Source of the DNA: a bacterium
Lineage (GTDB): Bacteria > UBP15 > UBA6099 > JAJRTR01
Length of the DNA stretch: 26,404 bases
Reading direction: 5' to 3'
NCBI GenBank assembly: GCA_024278215.1
Contig: JAJRTR010000145.1
Location: 1 to 26,404, forward strand
Below are positions 15,751 through 22,302 of this stretch, in pieces. The position numbers and the translations under genes are program-made. The notes below the pieces were generated by a model. The model made no database searches and was not told the DNA's origin. It saw nothing but the letters and a program-made list of their open reading frames with translations. Position 1 is the stretch's first letter; each line of letters starts with the position of its first letter.

Positions 15751-16926
15751 TTATGCGTCCAGCACTCCGGCCAGTTCGCGGAAGGCGTCGAGCACCTTTT
15801 TTCGTTCATCGTCGGTCAATCCATACACGGACATTTTGACGTGTTTGCTCATACCGCGATGAAGTCCCACGATACCGTTCCTGATCATGAACTTCGCGAT
15901 AAAGAAACCTTTTTCTCTTTTGTTTTTTGATAGTTCCCAGAAGCGCGGTGTCTCGAAATGGAGCAGGTGGTGGCGATGCGGCCTCTGGCCCAGCAGCATA
16001 ATGTCTCCGATGTCTTCGAGCTTATCAGCGAAATCATTAGTTTTAGTTAATTCTTCATCCCAGTTTTTTATCCTTTTTTCCACGAAGGGAAAGGAAAACA
16101 TGCCGCTGATGAGTGGAAGCCCGCCAACGCTGCAACCGAAGATATTGGGTATCTTTTTGCCGAAGGAGCGTCCTGTCCACGAACCTACAGTCCGGGATGT
16201 TGAAAACAGGCGGTCGGTCCATTCATACGTCGTCGCGACATATCCGAGCGGGGCGAGCGACATCATGGATTTGTGCGCGGAGAGAGTGAGAAACGACGCG
16301 CCGATCTCTTTCATGTTTACAGGCGCCACGCCGCCTGTGTACGCGGCATTCACCATAAGGGGAACACCTTTGTCCTGACATATTTTCCCGATGTCTTCGA
16401 CCGGCGCGATGTTGCCGTAATACGGGTCTGCGTGAGTGACGACCGCGAGGGCGGGCAATTTCCCGGTGTCCGCTTTAACTTTTTCGATCTGCTCGGCGTA
16501 GGCTTCGGCAGGGAAAGTGTAAGTGGGATAACCGTCGTGAGGGAACTCGACGACTCTGAAACTATTCATTTCAGCGGCGATATTCGTGCTGTAGTGACTA
16601 TTGGGATCGGTAACAATTATGTCCGCATAGTTGCCGTCCATATCACAGAATTCACGAACGGCCCGCAACACGGCGAACTGTGCGGCGCGGCATCCGAAGG
16701 TATGCTCGGCTGCGTCGGCTCCGAAAAATGCGGCAATCCGGGAAAGAAACTTCCGCACAGGCGGCTTACTGCAAAGCGAAGACCTGCCTTCAAGGCAGTC
16801 GTAACACGCCACATATCCGAGGTCGCCCCACTGATCGTATAGTCGCTCCCTGATCTCGACAGGCAGTATCCCGCCCCGCATCAGGGCGTTTATAACTGTA
16901 TGGTCTTTATAAGGATTATCAAACAT
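15751..16926 (-). CDS. SepCysS-like PLP enzyme (Sep-tRNA:Cys-tRNA synthase family)
   Basis: This 391-residue fold-type I PLP enzyme matches the archaeal O-phosphoseryl-tRNA:Cys-tRNA synthase family along its length: LMRGGILPVEIRERL, ACYDCLEGRSS, KPPVRKFL, AVVTHADPYYGNIAPVEDIG, NAAYTGGVAPV, SAHKSMMSLAPLGYVA, FETPRFWELS and SVYGLTDDER. K219 is the probable Schiff-base lysine. The three cysteines essential in archaeal SepCysS appear conserved as C41-x2-C44 and C265 (FGCSVGG). SepCysS turns phosphoseryl-tRNA(Cys) into cysteinyl-tRNA(Cys) using persulfide sulfur. No SepRS gene is in the window, so the tRNA-bound substrate is not proven. The ATG at 16926 overlaps the end of the DUF169 gene by 8 nt; a TTG at 16944 is an alternative start. 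The stop is TAA. Co-localisation with CysO-like, E1 and TusA genes suggests these supply its sulfur. Confidence 0.82.
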   Translation of the reverse strand: MFDNPYKDHTVINALMRGGILPVEIRERLYDQWGDLGYVACYDCLEGRSSLCSKPPVRKFLSRIAAFFGADAAEHTFGCRAAQFAVLRAVREFCDMDGNYADIIVTDPNSHYSTNIAAEMNSFRVVEFPHDGYPTYTFPAEAYAEQIEKVKADTGKLPALAVVTHADPYYGNIAPVEDIGKICQDKGVPLMVNAAYTGGVAPVNMKEIGASFLTLSAHKSMMSLAPLGYVATTYEWTDRLFSTSRTVGSWTGRSFGKKIPNIFGCSVGGLPLISGMFSFPFVEKRIKNWDEELTKTNDFADKLEDIGDIMLLGQRPHRHHLLHFETPRFWELSKNKREKGFFIAKFMIRNGIVGLHRGMSKHVKMSVYGLTDDERKKVLDAFRELAGVLDA

Positions 16927-17884
16927 AGTTTTCTTGTCCGCCAATCGACTTGCCGATGATATCGGAAATTACTTTCAGCATGGACTCACCGCCTGAATAG
17001 ATGTCGATTCCCTCGGAACCGGTTTCCAGTACGGCATAAATATCCAGCCAGTTCTGCCTTGTGCGTGTCATGAAGGGAGGGCGAACTTCCGGCGGCTCGC
17101 CTTTAAGTTTTATCGGAATGTATACAGTAATCTGCTTGAGAGCGCCCTGATCGTTCTTGTTGATATACAGCCGGACATTGTAAGCGCCGATCTTTCCCAT
17201 AAAGTAATCCGTACTCTTTTCAAAGCCGATACTTTTGAAATTCCGGACGACCTCCGGGGGCAGGTCTGAAACAAGGCAGCCGCAGAGAGCGCCGCCGCAT
17301 TTCTGAAGCCTCGACACTTTTTCCTCTATCTTATCGACCATAAACGGCGGGACACCGACCACGAGTTCATTGTCCGTATATCCGCCGTACATTCTCGCCC
17401 CGTTGCACAGCGTAGTCATATTCGGGATGCCTTCCGCGATTACCATGGCTGTAGCCTCACCGCAGACAGCCACTTCTCCGCGAAACTCCGCGGACATGCC
17501 GCCAAGCAGAATCGATATATTCATGACCTGCCTGGGATTCAGCACGAACAGAATTACATCCGCGCCCTCGATAGGCCCGATGACCACTGCCCTGATTTTT
17601 TCTTTTATCAGGGTCGGCATATTCGAGTACTTCGGTTTGCGCAGCCCCAGGGCGAGTTCGGAATTAGGGCAGGCCATATCGTCGATTGTCGCGACACACT
17701 ACTTGCCGCACGCTGCTTCTCTCACCATCCGGCAATACCAGTTGCGCCCGCCGGGCCGATCGCTTTTCGATACTTCCATACTTTCATCTTCTTCGGCTAT
17801 CAGCTTTATACCCACCAGTTCGTGCTTCATTCCCAGATAGGCCCTGATCGCCTCATATCTTTTTTTCTTCTCAGAAATGGACAT
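16919..17884 (-). CDS. DUF169 family protein, interrupted by an in-frame TAG
   Basis: One frame runs from ATG 17884 to TGA 16919 (321 codons), broken only by TAG at codon 62 (17701-17699). Before it: MSISEKKKRYEAIRAYLGMK, ELVGIKLI and WYCRMVREAACGK. After it: CVATIDDMACPNSELALGL, NPRQVMNISIL, EATAMVIAEG and DNELVVGVPPFMVDKI. Both parts fit one DUF169 protein in register, with no indel at the TAG. DUF169 has no firmly known function; its conserved cysteines suggest metal or sulfur chemistry. The gene overlaps the E1 gene by 14 nt upstream and the SepCysS-like gene by 8 nt downstream, so translation is probably coupled. Without readthrough, only a 61-residue peptide or a restart at ATG 17677 (252 residues) would be made. 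Readthrough (for example pyrrolysine), a nonsense mutation and a sequencing error are all possible. Confidence 0.75.
17699..17701 (-). other. In-frame amber codon within the DUF169 gene
   Basis: On the minus strand the context reads ggc aag TAG tgt gtc gcg. The frame is conserved on both sides (CRMVREAACGK before, CVATIDDMACPNS after). TAG also ends at least five other genes in this window (those ending at 10512, 11752, 14145, 19812 and 23493), so TAG is not generally reassigned here. Confidence 0.85.
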
Positions 17885-18686
17885 CGCAGAATTCCTCATA
17901 ATCTATCAGTTCAGTGATTTCCGGGTTGTCGCCGCAGACGGGGCAGCCCACATCACGCCTGGTGTTTACGTAACGAAAATCCATGGCAAGCGCATCGTAC
18001 AGCAGCAGCCGGTTCTTCAGCGTAGTGCCTATGCCGAGCAGTCGCTTGACCGCTTCGGTCGCCTGGATAAGCCCGACGACGCCCGGAAGCAGTCCGAGCA
18101 CCCCTGCTTCCTGGCAACTCGGCACCATCCCGGCAGGCGGCGGCTCCGGGAAAATACATCTGTAGCACGGCCCTTCACCCGGCACGAACAGCGATACCTG
18201 CCCCTCGAAGCGGAATACGCTTCCATACACATCGGGTTTGCCCAGCAGGACACACGCGTCGTTGACCAGATAGCGCGTGGCGAAACTGTCGCAACCATCC
18301 ACCACAAGGTCGTACTCCCGGATGATTTCCATCGCGTTTTCAGAAGTAATACGCTCCTTATAAATGACAATATTCACATCCGGGTTGATGTCGGACATAG
18401 TCTCCCGGGCGGATTCCACTTTAGGTATGCCCAGGTCCTTCGTACCGTGTATGACCTGTCGGTGCAGGTTGCTGATCTCGACAACATCGTCGTCGATTAT
18501 CCCAATAGTGCCTATGCCGGCGGCCGCGAGATACAACGCGTTCGGCGTGCCGAGCCCGCCCGCGCCAACAAGCAACACCTTCGACTCGAGCAGCCTGCGC
18601 TGCCCCTTGCCGCCTATCTCGGGCAGGATAATCTGCCGCCCGTAGCGGCGAATGCTTTCATCGGAAAAACCACCAAAATCACTCAT
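17871..18686 (-). CDS. MoeB/ThiF-like E1 adenylyltransferase for a sulfur carrier
   Basis: This 271-residue E1-like enzyme matches the MoeB/MoeZ/ThiF family. It has the nucleotide loop GAGGLG (41-46), the acidic DDDVVEISNLHRQ strand end, CDSFATRYLVND around D132, and a zinc site C174-x2-C177 with C248-x2-C251 (GCPVCGDNPEITELIDYEEFC-like tail). The conserved PSCQEAGVLG loop places Cys191. Such enzymes adenylate the C-terminal glycine of a small ubiquitin-like carrier, which is then converted to a thiocarboxylate. The rhodanese domain present in MoeZ-type enzymes is absent, so a separate sulfur donor is needed; the TusA-like protein of this cluster could serve. The start lies 1 nt after the stop of the CysO-like gene (TGAcATG). 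The stop is TGA. Confidence 0.9.
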   Translation of the reverse strand: MSDFGGFSDESIRRYGRQIILPEIGGKGQRRLLESKVLLVGAGGLGTPNALYLAAAGIGTIGIIDDDVVEISNLHRQVIHGTKDLGIPKVESARETMSDINPDVNIVIYKERITSENAMEIIREYDLVVDGCDSFATRYLVNDACVLLGKPDVYGSVFRFEGQVSLFVPGEGPCYRCIFPEPPPAGMVPSCQEAGVLGLLPGVVGLIQATEAVKRLLGIGTTLKNRLLLYDALAMDFRYVNTRRDVGCPVCGDNPEITELIDYEEFCDVHF

Positions 18687-18687
18687 G

Positions 18688-18963
18688 TCAGCCTCCAGCT
18701 ATCGAGGGAACTATTGAAATTTCCTTCCCCTCGGGCGTCTCCGTGTCGAGTCCGGAAAGAAACCTTATATCATCTCCGTCCAAATATATATTCACGAAGC
18801 GCCGCAATGCACCGCTATTGTCACAAATCTTCGCCCTGATACCGGGATGCTTCGTCTCGATGTCGTCGATTATCTCCCGGATATTACTACCTTTCGCTTC
18901 AACAAATTCCTGACCTCCCGTGAACTTTCTCAGTGCTGTCGGAATCCTTACCTTTGATCCCAT
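18688..18963 (-). CDS. CysO-like ubiquitin-fold sulfur carrier (MoaD/ThiS family)
   Basis: This 91-residue protein ends in SIVPSIAGG, the di-glycine tail of thiocarboxylate-forming carriers. Its body follows mycobacterial CysO more closely than MoaD: VRIPTALRKFTGGQEFVEA, RRFVNIYLDGDDIRFLSGLD and the AGG end. In Mycobacterium tuberculosis CysO-thiocarboxylate provides sulfur for cysteine synthesis from O-phosphoserine by CysM, and Mec releases the product. No Mec-type protease or CysM is in the window. The next gene, 1 nt away, is the likely activating E1. The start is supported by aagggagg about 9 nt upstream. It is the first metabolic gene of the cluster and is probably co-regulated with the genes that follow. 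The stop is TGA. Confidence 0.88.
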   Translation of the reverse strand: MGSKVRIPTALRKFTGGQEFVEAKGSNIREIIDDIETKHPGIRAKICDNSGALRRFVNIYLDGDDIRFLSGLDTETPEGKEISIVPSIAGG

Positions 18964-19050
18964 GCCTGCATACCTCCCTTGCGAGATTACGGCAATCTGC
19001 GCCGATTAGTCTTTGTTTCCGCCTCTTATCCTGTTCTGTGCCGACCTTCT

Positions 19051-19503
19051 TCATGCTCCGATCAACTCACTTACCGCCTCGACGAACTTTTCAGGCGCGA
19101 TCGGTTTGTCGATGAACCTCTCAGGCCTGATGCCGCCGCCTTCACGGTACCTGCCTACCAGTTTTTCCATCTTCTCAAGAAAGTAGTCCTTCATCTGTTC
19201 GAATAATTCGTCCTCGGATTTATCCCTGCTGTCCTCTATTATCTCGCTTATCGCCGTGAGCATAATTATAGGAATGTTTTTTAACTCCTCATTCTTTTTC
19301 AAACTGACAAAAACATTAAACCCGCTTTTCCTGGGCATCATAACGTCGAGAACGATCAGGTCGGGCTTCTCTTGTCCGGCCACAGCCAGACCCTCCACGC
19401 CGTCGTATGCCACAAGCGGCGTGTATCCGTTTTCTTTTAGAACCGTGGACAGATACTTGACGTTATTCACGTCGTCATCTACCAAAAGCACTCGTTTCGA
19501 CAT
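19051..19503 (-). CDS. Single-domain response regulator with an insertion
   Basis: This 150-residue CheY-like receiver domain has no output domain. The acidic pair is D10/D11 in LLVDDD, the phosphoacceptor D53 in LIVLDVMMPRKSG, the switch threonine T83 in IIMLTA and the conserved lysine K132 in FIDKP. The distance from T83 to K132 is 49 residues, about 25 more than usual. The extra part is charged and helical (DKSEDELFEQMKDYFLEKME). The start at 19503 is supported by agaggggg about 7 nt upstream. It lies 87 bp before the CysO-like gene on the same strand and could be part of the same transcript. No histidine kinase is nearby. The stop is TGA. Confidence 0.88.
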   Translation of the reverse strand: MSKRVLLVDDDVNNVKYLSTVLKENGYTPLVAYDGVEGLAVAGQEKPDLIVLDVMMPRKSGFNVFVSLKKNEELKNIPIIMLTAISEIIEDSRDKSEDELFEQMKDYFLEKMEKLVGRYREGGGIRPERFIDKPIAPEKFVEAVSELIGA

Positions 19504-19811
19504 GTATATCCCCCTCTTTCGCAATGTGATGTTTATATCTGTTGTGAGCCCAATTGCAGGCTATATGGCTATATGTTTCCGATTCCCCGGTGGAGCACCT
19601 TTTTATGATCAGGCAAATAAAACCAACAAATCCGACTATTTAAGTCAACTAATACTAATTTAGTATTTAAGTACCAGTTTGTCAATATCGTGAAGGTAAT
19701 TATATTGTCACAGCCACAATGACCGTTCAGTGAAGGAGCTTTTCAATCGCAAAGAATCCCTCTCACTTCAGTCCGAGGTGGTAAATTTCGCGGATTTTAC
19801 GGTAGAATCCA
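19504..19811. other. AT-rich intergenic region before the response regulator / sulfur cluster
   Basis: This is the probable promoter region for the minus-strand genes that follow. It contains the palindrome at 19651-19667 and, on the minus strand, a TTGACT near 19642-19647 without a clear -10 box. A short GAGCCCAATTGCAG near 19546 resembles the R3 end but is too short to call. No gene or RNA is recognisable. Confidence 0.35.
19651..19667. promoter_or_regulatory. Perfect palindrome, candidate operator
   Basis: AATACTAA-T-TTAGTATT is an 8+1+8 bp perfect palindrome in AT-rich sequence, about 150 bp upstream of the response regulator start. It has the size and symmetry of a dimeric repressor or activator site. 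No transcription factor gene is adjacent. Confidence 0.4.
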
Positions 19812-20762
19812 CTATTCTGCTTTCAGCCAGAGCTCGAGCTTTTCGGGGATAGCCTCATAAAGATTCTCCTGTTCGCACACGATGTCTGCACCCCCGATCG
19901 CTTCGATGCCTGCGACGCCCCGCCCTTTTGCCGCTATCCTGCATACTCGACCGCCGAGCGCTTCCATGTAGCCCGCTGCAAACGAAGACAATGCCACGGG
20001 GGGAGACGCTTCTTCGATATTCTCGTATATCGCAATACATGCCCCGCATCCGCGCAGATAGGTGACGAGATTCCAGTGTTCATCCTCGTGATATTTCCTG
20101 TCGGCGGCATGAAATCCGGCTTTTCCGTTTTTCGTGAGTGTGGAGCGAACAGCCTGCACCGCGCCCATTCCGCTGATACCTGTAATGAGAAAGTTCCGTT
20201 CAGGATTGGGATGTTCCGCGCTGAATTGGTTCAGGCTTTCCTTTATTTGCCATGGCACTGGTGTTTCTTTTTCCGCAGTCGGCTTTTTTGCGTCTTCCAC
20301 GTTCTGTCTTGCCCTGTAATCCTGGAGGGCCGAATTGCGCGCCGTCTGGAACTTCCGCCGCAGAGCTTCCTCCGCCTCCATCGAGGTTTCCCACGGTACC
20401 GGTGTTGCATTGCGCGGTCCGCAAGCGAAGCTTTCCTCGATCACAATCTCTTCTATCTCGTGTATTCCCGCAAGCATCTCGACCTGTATCTGTTTGTGAA
20501 TCCAGACAAGATCGGTGTCGTCTTTTTCGCCGCCGTCGGCCGCTGCTTTCGCATCGCAGACTTCGTTCAGCAGTTCTACCATGCGTTCGAGGCGCACATC
20601 GAGGCGTGCGAACAGTTCCTTGATGCGTGCTGCCGGGTCGGCGCAGGCATCGGGCTTCTCAGATGCCGATGTGCCGCACACTCCGAGTGATGCGCCTTTC
20701 TCCGCCACAAGCCTCTTCCTCGCCTCCGCCAGTACTTCGTTTCGTGCTTCATCATCTATCAT
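19812..20762 (-). CDS. Hypothetical protein with possible TIR-like C-terminal domain
   Basis: This 316-residue protein has no signal peptide or membrane segment. Residues 1-115 are mostly helical. A motif TPVPW appears twice (about 120 and 167), each followed by a helical stretch. Residues 190-316 look like a nucleotide-binding/TIR-like fold: FLITGISGMGAVQAV, a middle block HWNLVTYLRGCGACIAIYEN, then FAAGYMEALGGRVCRIAAKG and a helical LEKLELWL-type end. In related TIR-like proteins the block before GYM normally carries a glutamate (ELGYM); here it reads FAAGYM. Function unknown; signalling or defence is a guess. The start has ggaggg about 8 nt upstream, and repeat R3 copy B begins directly behind that site. 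The stop is TAG. Confidence 0.55.
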   Translation of the reverse strand: MIDDEARNEVLAEARKRLVAEKGASLGVCGTSASEKPDACADPAARIKELFARLDVRLERMVELLNEVCDAKAAADGGEKDDTDLVWIHKQIQVEMLAGIHEIEEIVIEESFACGPRNATPVPWETSMEAEEALRRKFQTARNSALQDYRARQNVEDAKKPTAEKETPVPWQIKESLNQFSAEHPNPERNFLITGISGMGAVQAVRSTLTKNGKAGFHAADRKYHEDEHWNLVTYLRGCGACIAIYENIEEASPPVALSSFAAGYMEALGGRVCRIAAKGRGVAGIEAIGGADIVCEQENLYEAIPEKLELWLKAE

Positions 20763-20780
20763 TAAAAGAAACCCTCCATT

Positions 20781-20958
20781 GAGCCAATTGCAAAATTCTG
20801 ATTCTGCTGCGGTCGGCTGCTACTGTCCATAGCTGCGTTGTCGGCACAAAATCGTCCTCGACGTACTCTAAAAGTACGCCTGCGAGGATTTTACACCTCC
20901 GCCTTGCTACGAACAATTTCGCTCGACCTCGCTACGAACATAATTTTGCACTTGGCTC
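20781..20958 (+). repeat. Dispersed MITE-like repeat R3, copy B
   Basis: This 178-bp element is nearly identical to 11927-12105. Its ends are GAGCCAATTGCAAAATTCTG and CATAATTTTGCACTTGGCTC. CATT flanks it on both sides (CATT before 20781 and CATT after 20958), possibly a 4-bp target duplication. It lies just upstream of the minus-strand gene starting at 20762 and may separate that gene from its promoter. Confidence 0.85.
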
Positions 20959-21234
20959 CATTTTGTACTCGAAATGCTCTCTTCTTCTCACAAGAATTAT
21001 AGCACCTGTCGGTTCACACAAGGAAGCGGCAACAGGTTATTGAATTCCTGGCCCGCATATTTCACCGATACGGGTTCAAAATCGAGAGAAAGCCTTATAA
21101 TACAAGGCGCGGCAAGTGAATGGTGCGGGAGCAGCCGACCGCCGACGAATCAGAATTTTGCAATTGGCTCTTACGCGCGAATCATCGTTGACACGATAAT
21201 ATGATGATTGTGCTGTAGCGGGAATGGAGGCGGT
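20959..21234. other. Intergenic region before the EamA transporter
   Basis: It contains an R3 end fragment (21131-21170) and a perfect TATAAT at 21096-21101 without a clear -35. On the minus strand, TATAAT at 21001-20996 could belong to the gene at 20762. No ORF here has recognisable features. Confidence 0.35.
21131..21170 (-). repeat. R3 end fragment
   Basis: The 40 bp ending in CAGAATTTTGCAATTGGCTC match the left end of R3 in inverse orientation. With copy B (20781-20958) it forms a 390-bp unit bounded by two inverted R3 left ends. Confidence 0.65.
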
Positions 21235-22152
21235 TTGAAACAAGAGCCGGAAACGACAGGGGTTGCAAGCGGCAGCAGGCGCGGGGTTGCCGGTATTCTG
21301 CTGGCGGCACTTTTGTTCAGTGTCATGGCAGCGGGCGCGAAATTTGCTTCATTGCAGGGCGTGCCCTATGGAGAAGTGACGTTTTTTCGTTTCACAACAG
21401 GTTTTGTCGTGCTCGCCGCGCTGGCTCGCATGAGAGTGATCGAGTTCTGTCCGGGGAATTTCCCATGGCTGTTTCTGCGCGGGCTTGCGGGCGGTCTGGC
21501 GATATGCTGCTATTTCTTCGCGCTTTCCGGCGGCGCTCTCACCAACGCTGTTGTCCTCAACGCAAGCTACCCCATTTTTGTAGCTCTTTTTTCCGCTGCG
21601 TTTATCGGCGAACGGGTCAGGGGATTTGTCTACCCGATTCTTGTCGTTGCTTTTGCCGGTATATTGCTCGTCATCAGGCCGACTCCGCAGCATGTGAACA
21701 CGGCAGACATTTTCGGTCTCGCATCCGGCGTCCTGGCGGCAATCGGCATTCTCACTCTCCGAAAACTTCGCGAGACTGAAAACGTATGGACGATACTCAC
21801 ATTTCTTAATGGTGTGGGAATGTTGATCGCGGCACCGTTTTTCTTCGCCCGTCCCGTGTGTCCCACACCGCTCGGCTGGGCCGCGCTTATCACCGTTTCG
21901 CTGGCAAGCAATTTCGCACAGGTGAGCCTCACTTATGCCTATAAATACATGCGTGCTTCCGAGGGCAGCATACTGATAAAAGTATCGGTGGTTATTTCCG
22001 CTTTCGTCGGCTATTTTGTATTCGGCGACAGGATCGACCTGCCGCTGGTAGTCGGCGCTGTGCTCATACTGGGCAGCGGCGCTGTGCTCACGGCCCTGAT
22101 CCACCGCGCCGAAGCTAACCCGCATACTTCACAAATCCGGACTAATAAGTAA
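21235..22152 (+). CDS. EamA/DMT-family transporter
   Basis: This roughly 305-residue membrane protein has about ten hydrophobic segments in two homologous halves, as in EamA (drug/metabolite) permeases. Typical motifs are GILLAALLFSVMAAGAKF, EVTFFRFTTGFVVL, ALTNAVVLNASYPIFVALF and the second-half ASEGSILIKVSVVISAFVGY ending in FGDRI. Such permeases move metabolites or amino acids across the inner membrane; the substrate cannot be read. I prefer the TTG at 21235, which has ggaatggagg just upstream; the TTG at 21208 also keeps the frame but lacks a site. The gene stands alone between R3 fragments and the acyl-CoA dehydrogenase gene. The stop is TAA. Confidence 0.85.
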   Translation: MKQEPETTGVASGSRRGVAGILLAALLFSVMAAGAKFASLQGVPYGEVTFFRFTTGFVVLAALARMRVIEFCPGNFPWLFLRGLAGGLAICCYFFALSGGALTNAVVLNASYPIFVALFSAAFIGERVRGFVYPILVVAFAGILLVIRPTPQHVNTADIFGLASGVLAAIGILTLRKLRETENVWTILTFLNGVGMLIAAPFFFARPVCPTPLGWAALITVSLASNFAQVSLTYAYKYMRASEGSILIKVSVVISAFVGYFVFGDRIDLPLVVGAVLILGSGAVLTALIHRAEANPHTSQIRTNK

Positions 22153-22302
22153 TCGCCTTGCATTTTGCGGCAATCCTGTCTGTGCAAGCTCGCCGCGGAC
22201 AGGAAAAAACTTGTTATTACAAGTATTTTATGGTATTTTCTATTCACACAATATTTCATCATGCAGAGCGGCCCTGCAGGCTGCGAATCCCGGAGGTTGC
22301 AA

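Noticed and set aside
17699-17701. General reassignment of TAG to an amino acid
   Set aside because: TAG ends at least five other genes in this window and the frames beyond those stops show no conserved sequence.
17877-18839. Plus-strand ORF of 320 codons
   Set aside because: It is antisense to the E1 and CysO-like genes, which have strong family motifs.
20974-21204. Small plus-strand ORF of 76 codons
   Set aside because: It spans an R3 fragment, has no ribosome-binding site and no recognisable sequence.
21188-21206. TTGACA followed by TATGAT as a promoter for the EamA gene
   Set aside because: The spacing between the two boxes is only 6 bp, far too short for a sigma-70 promoter.
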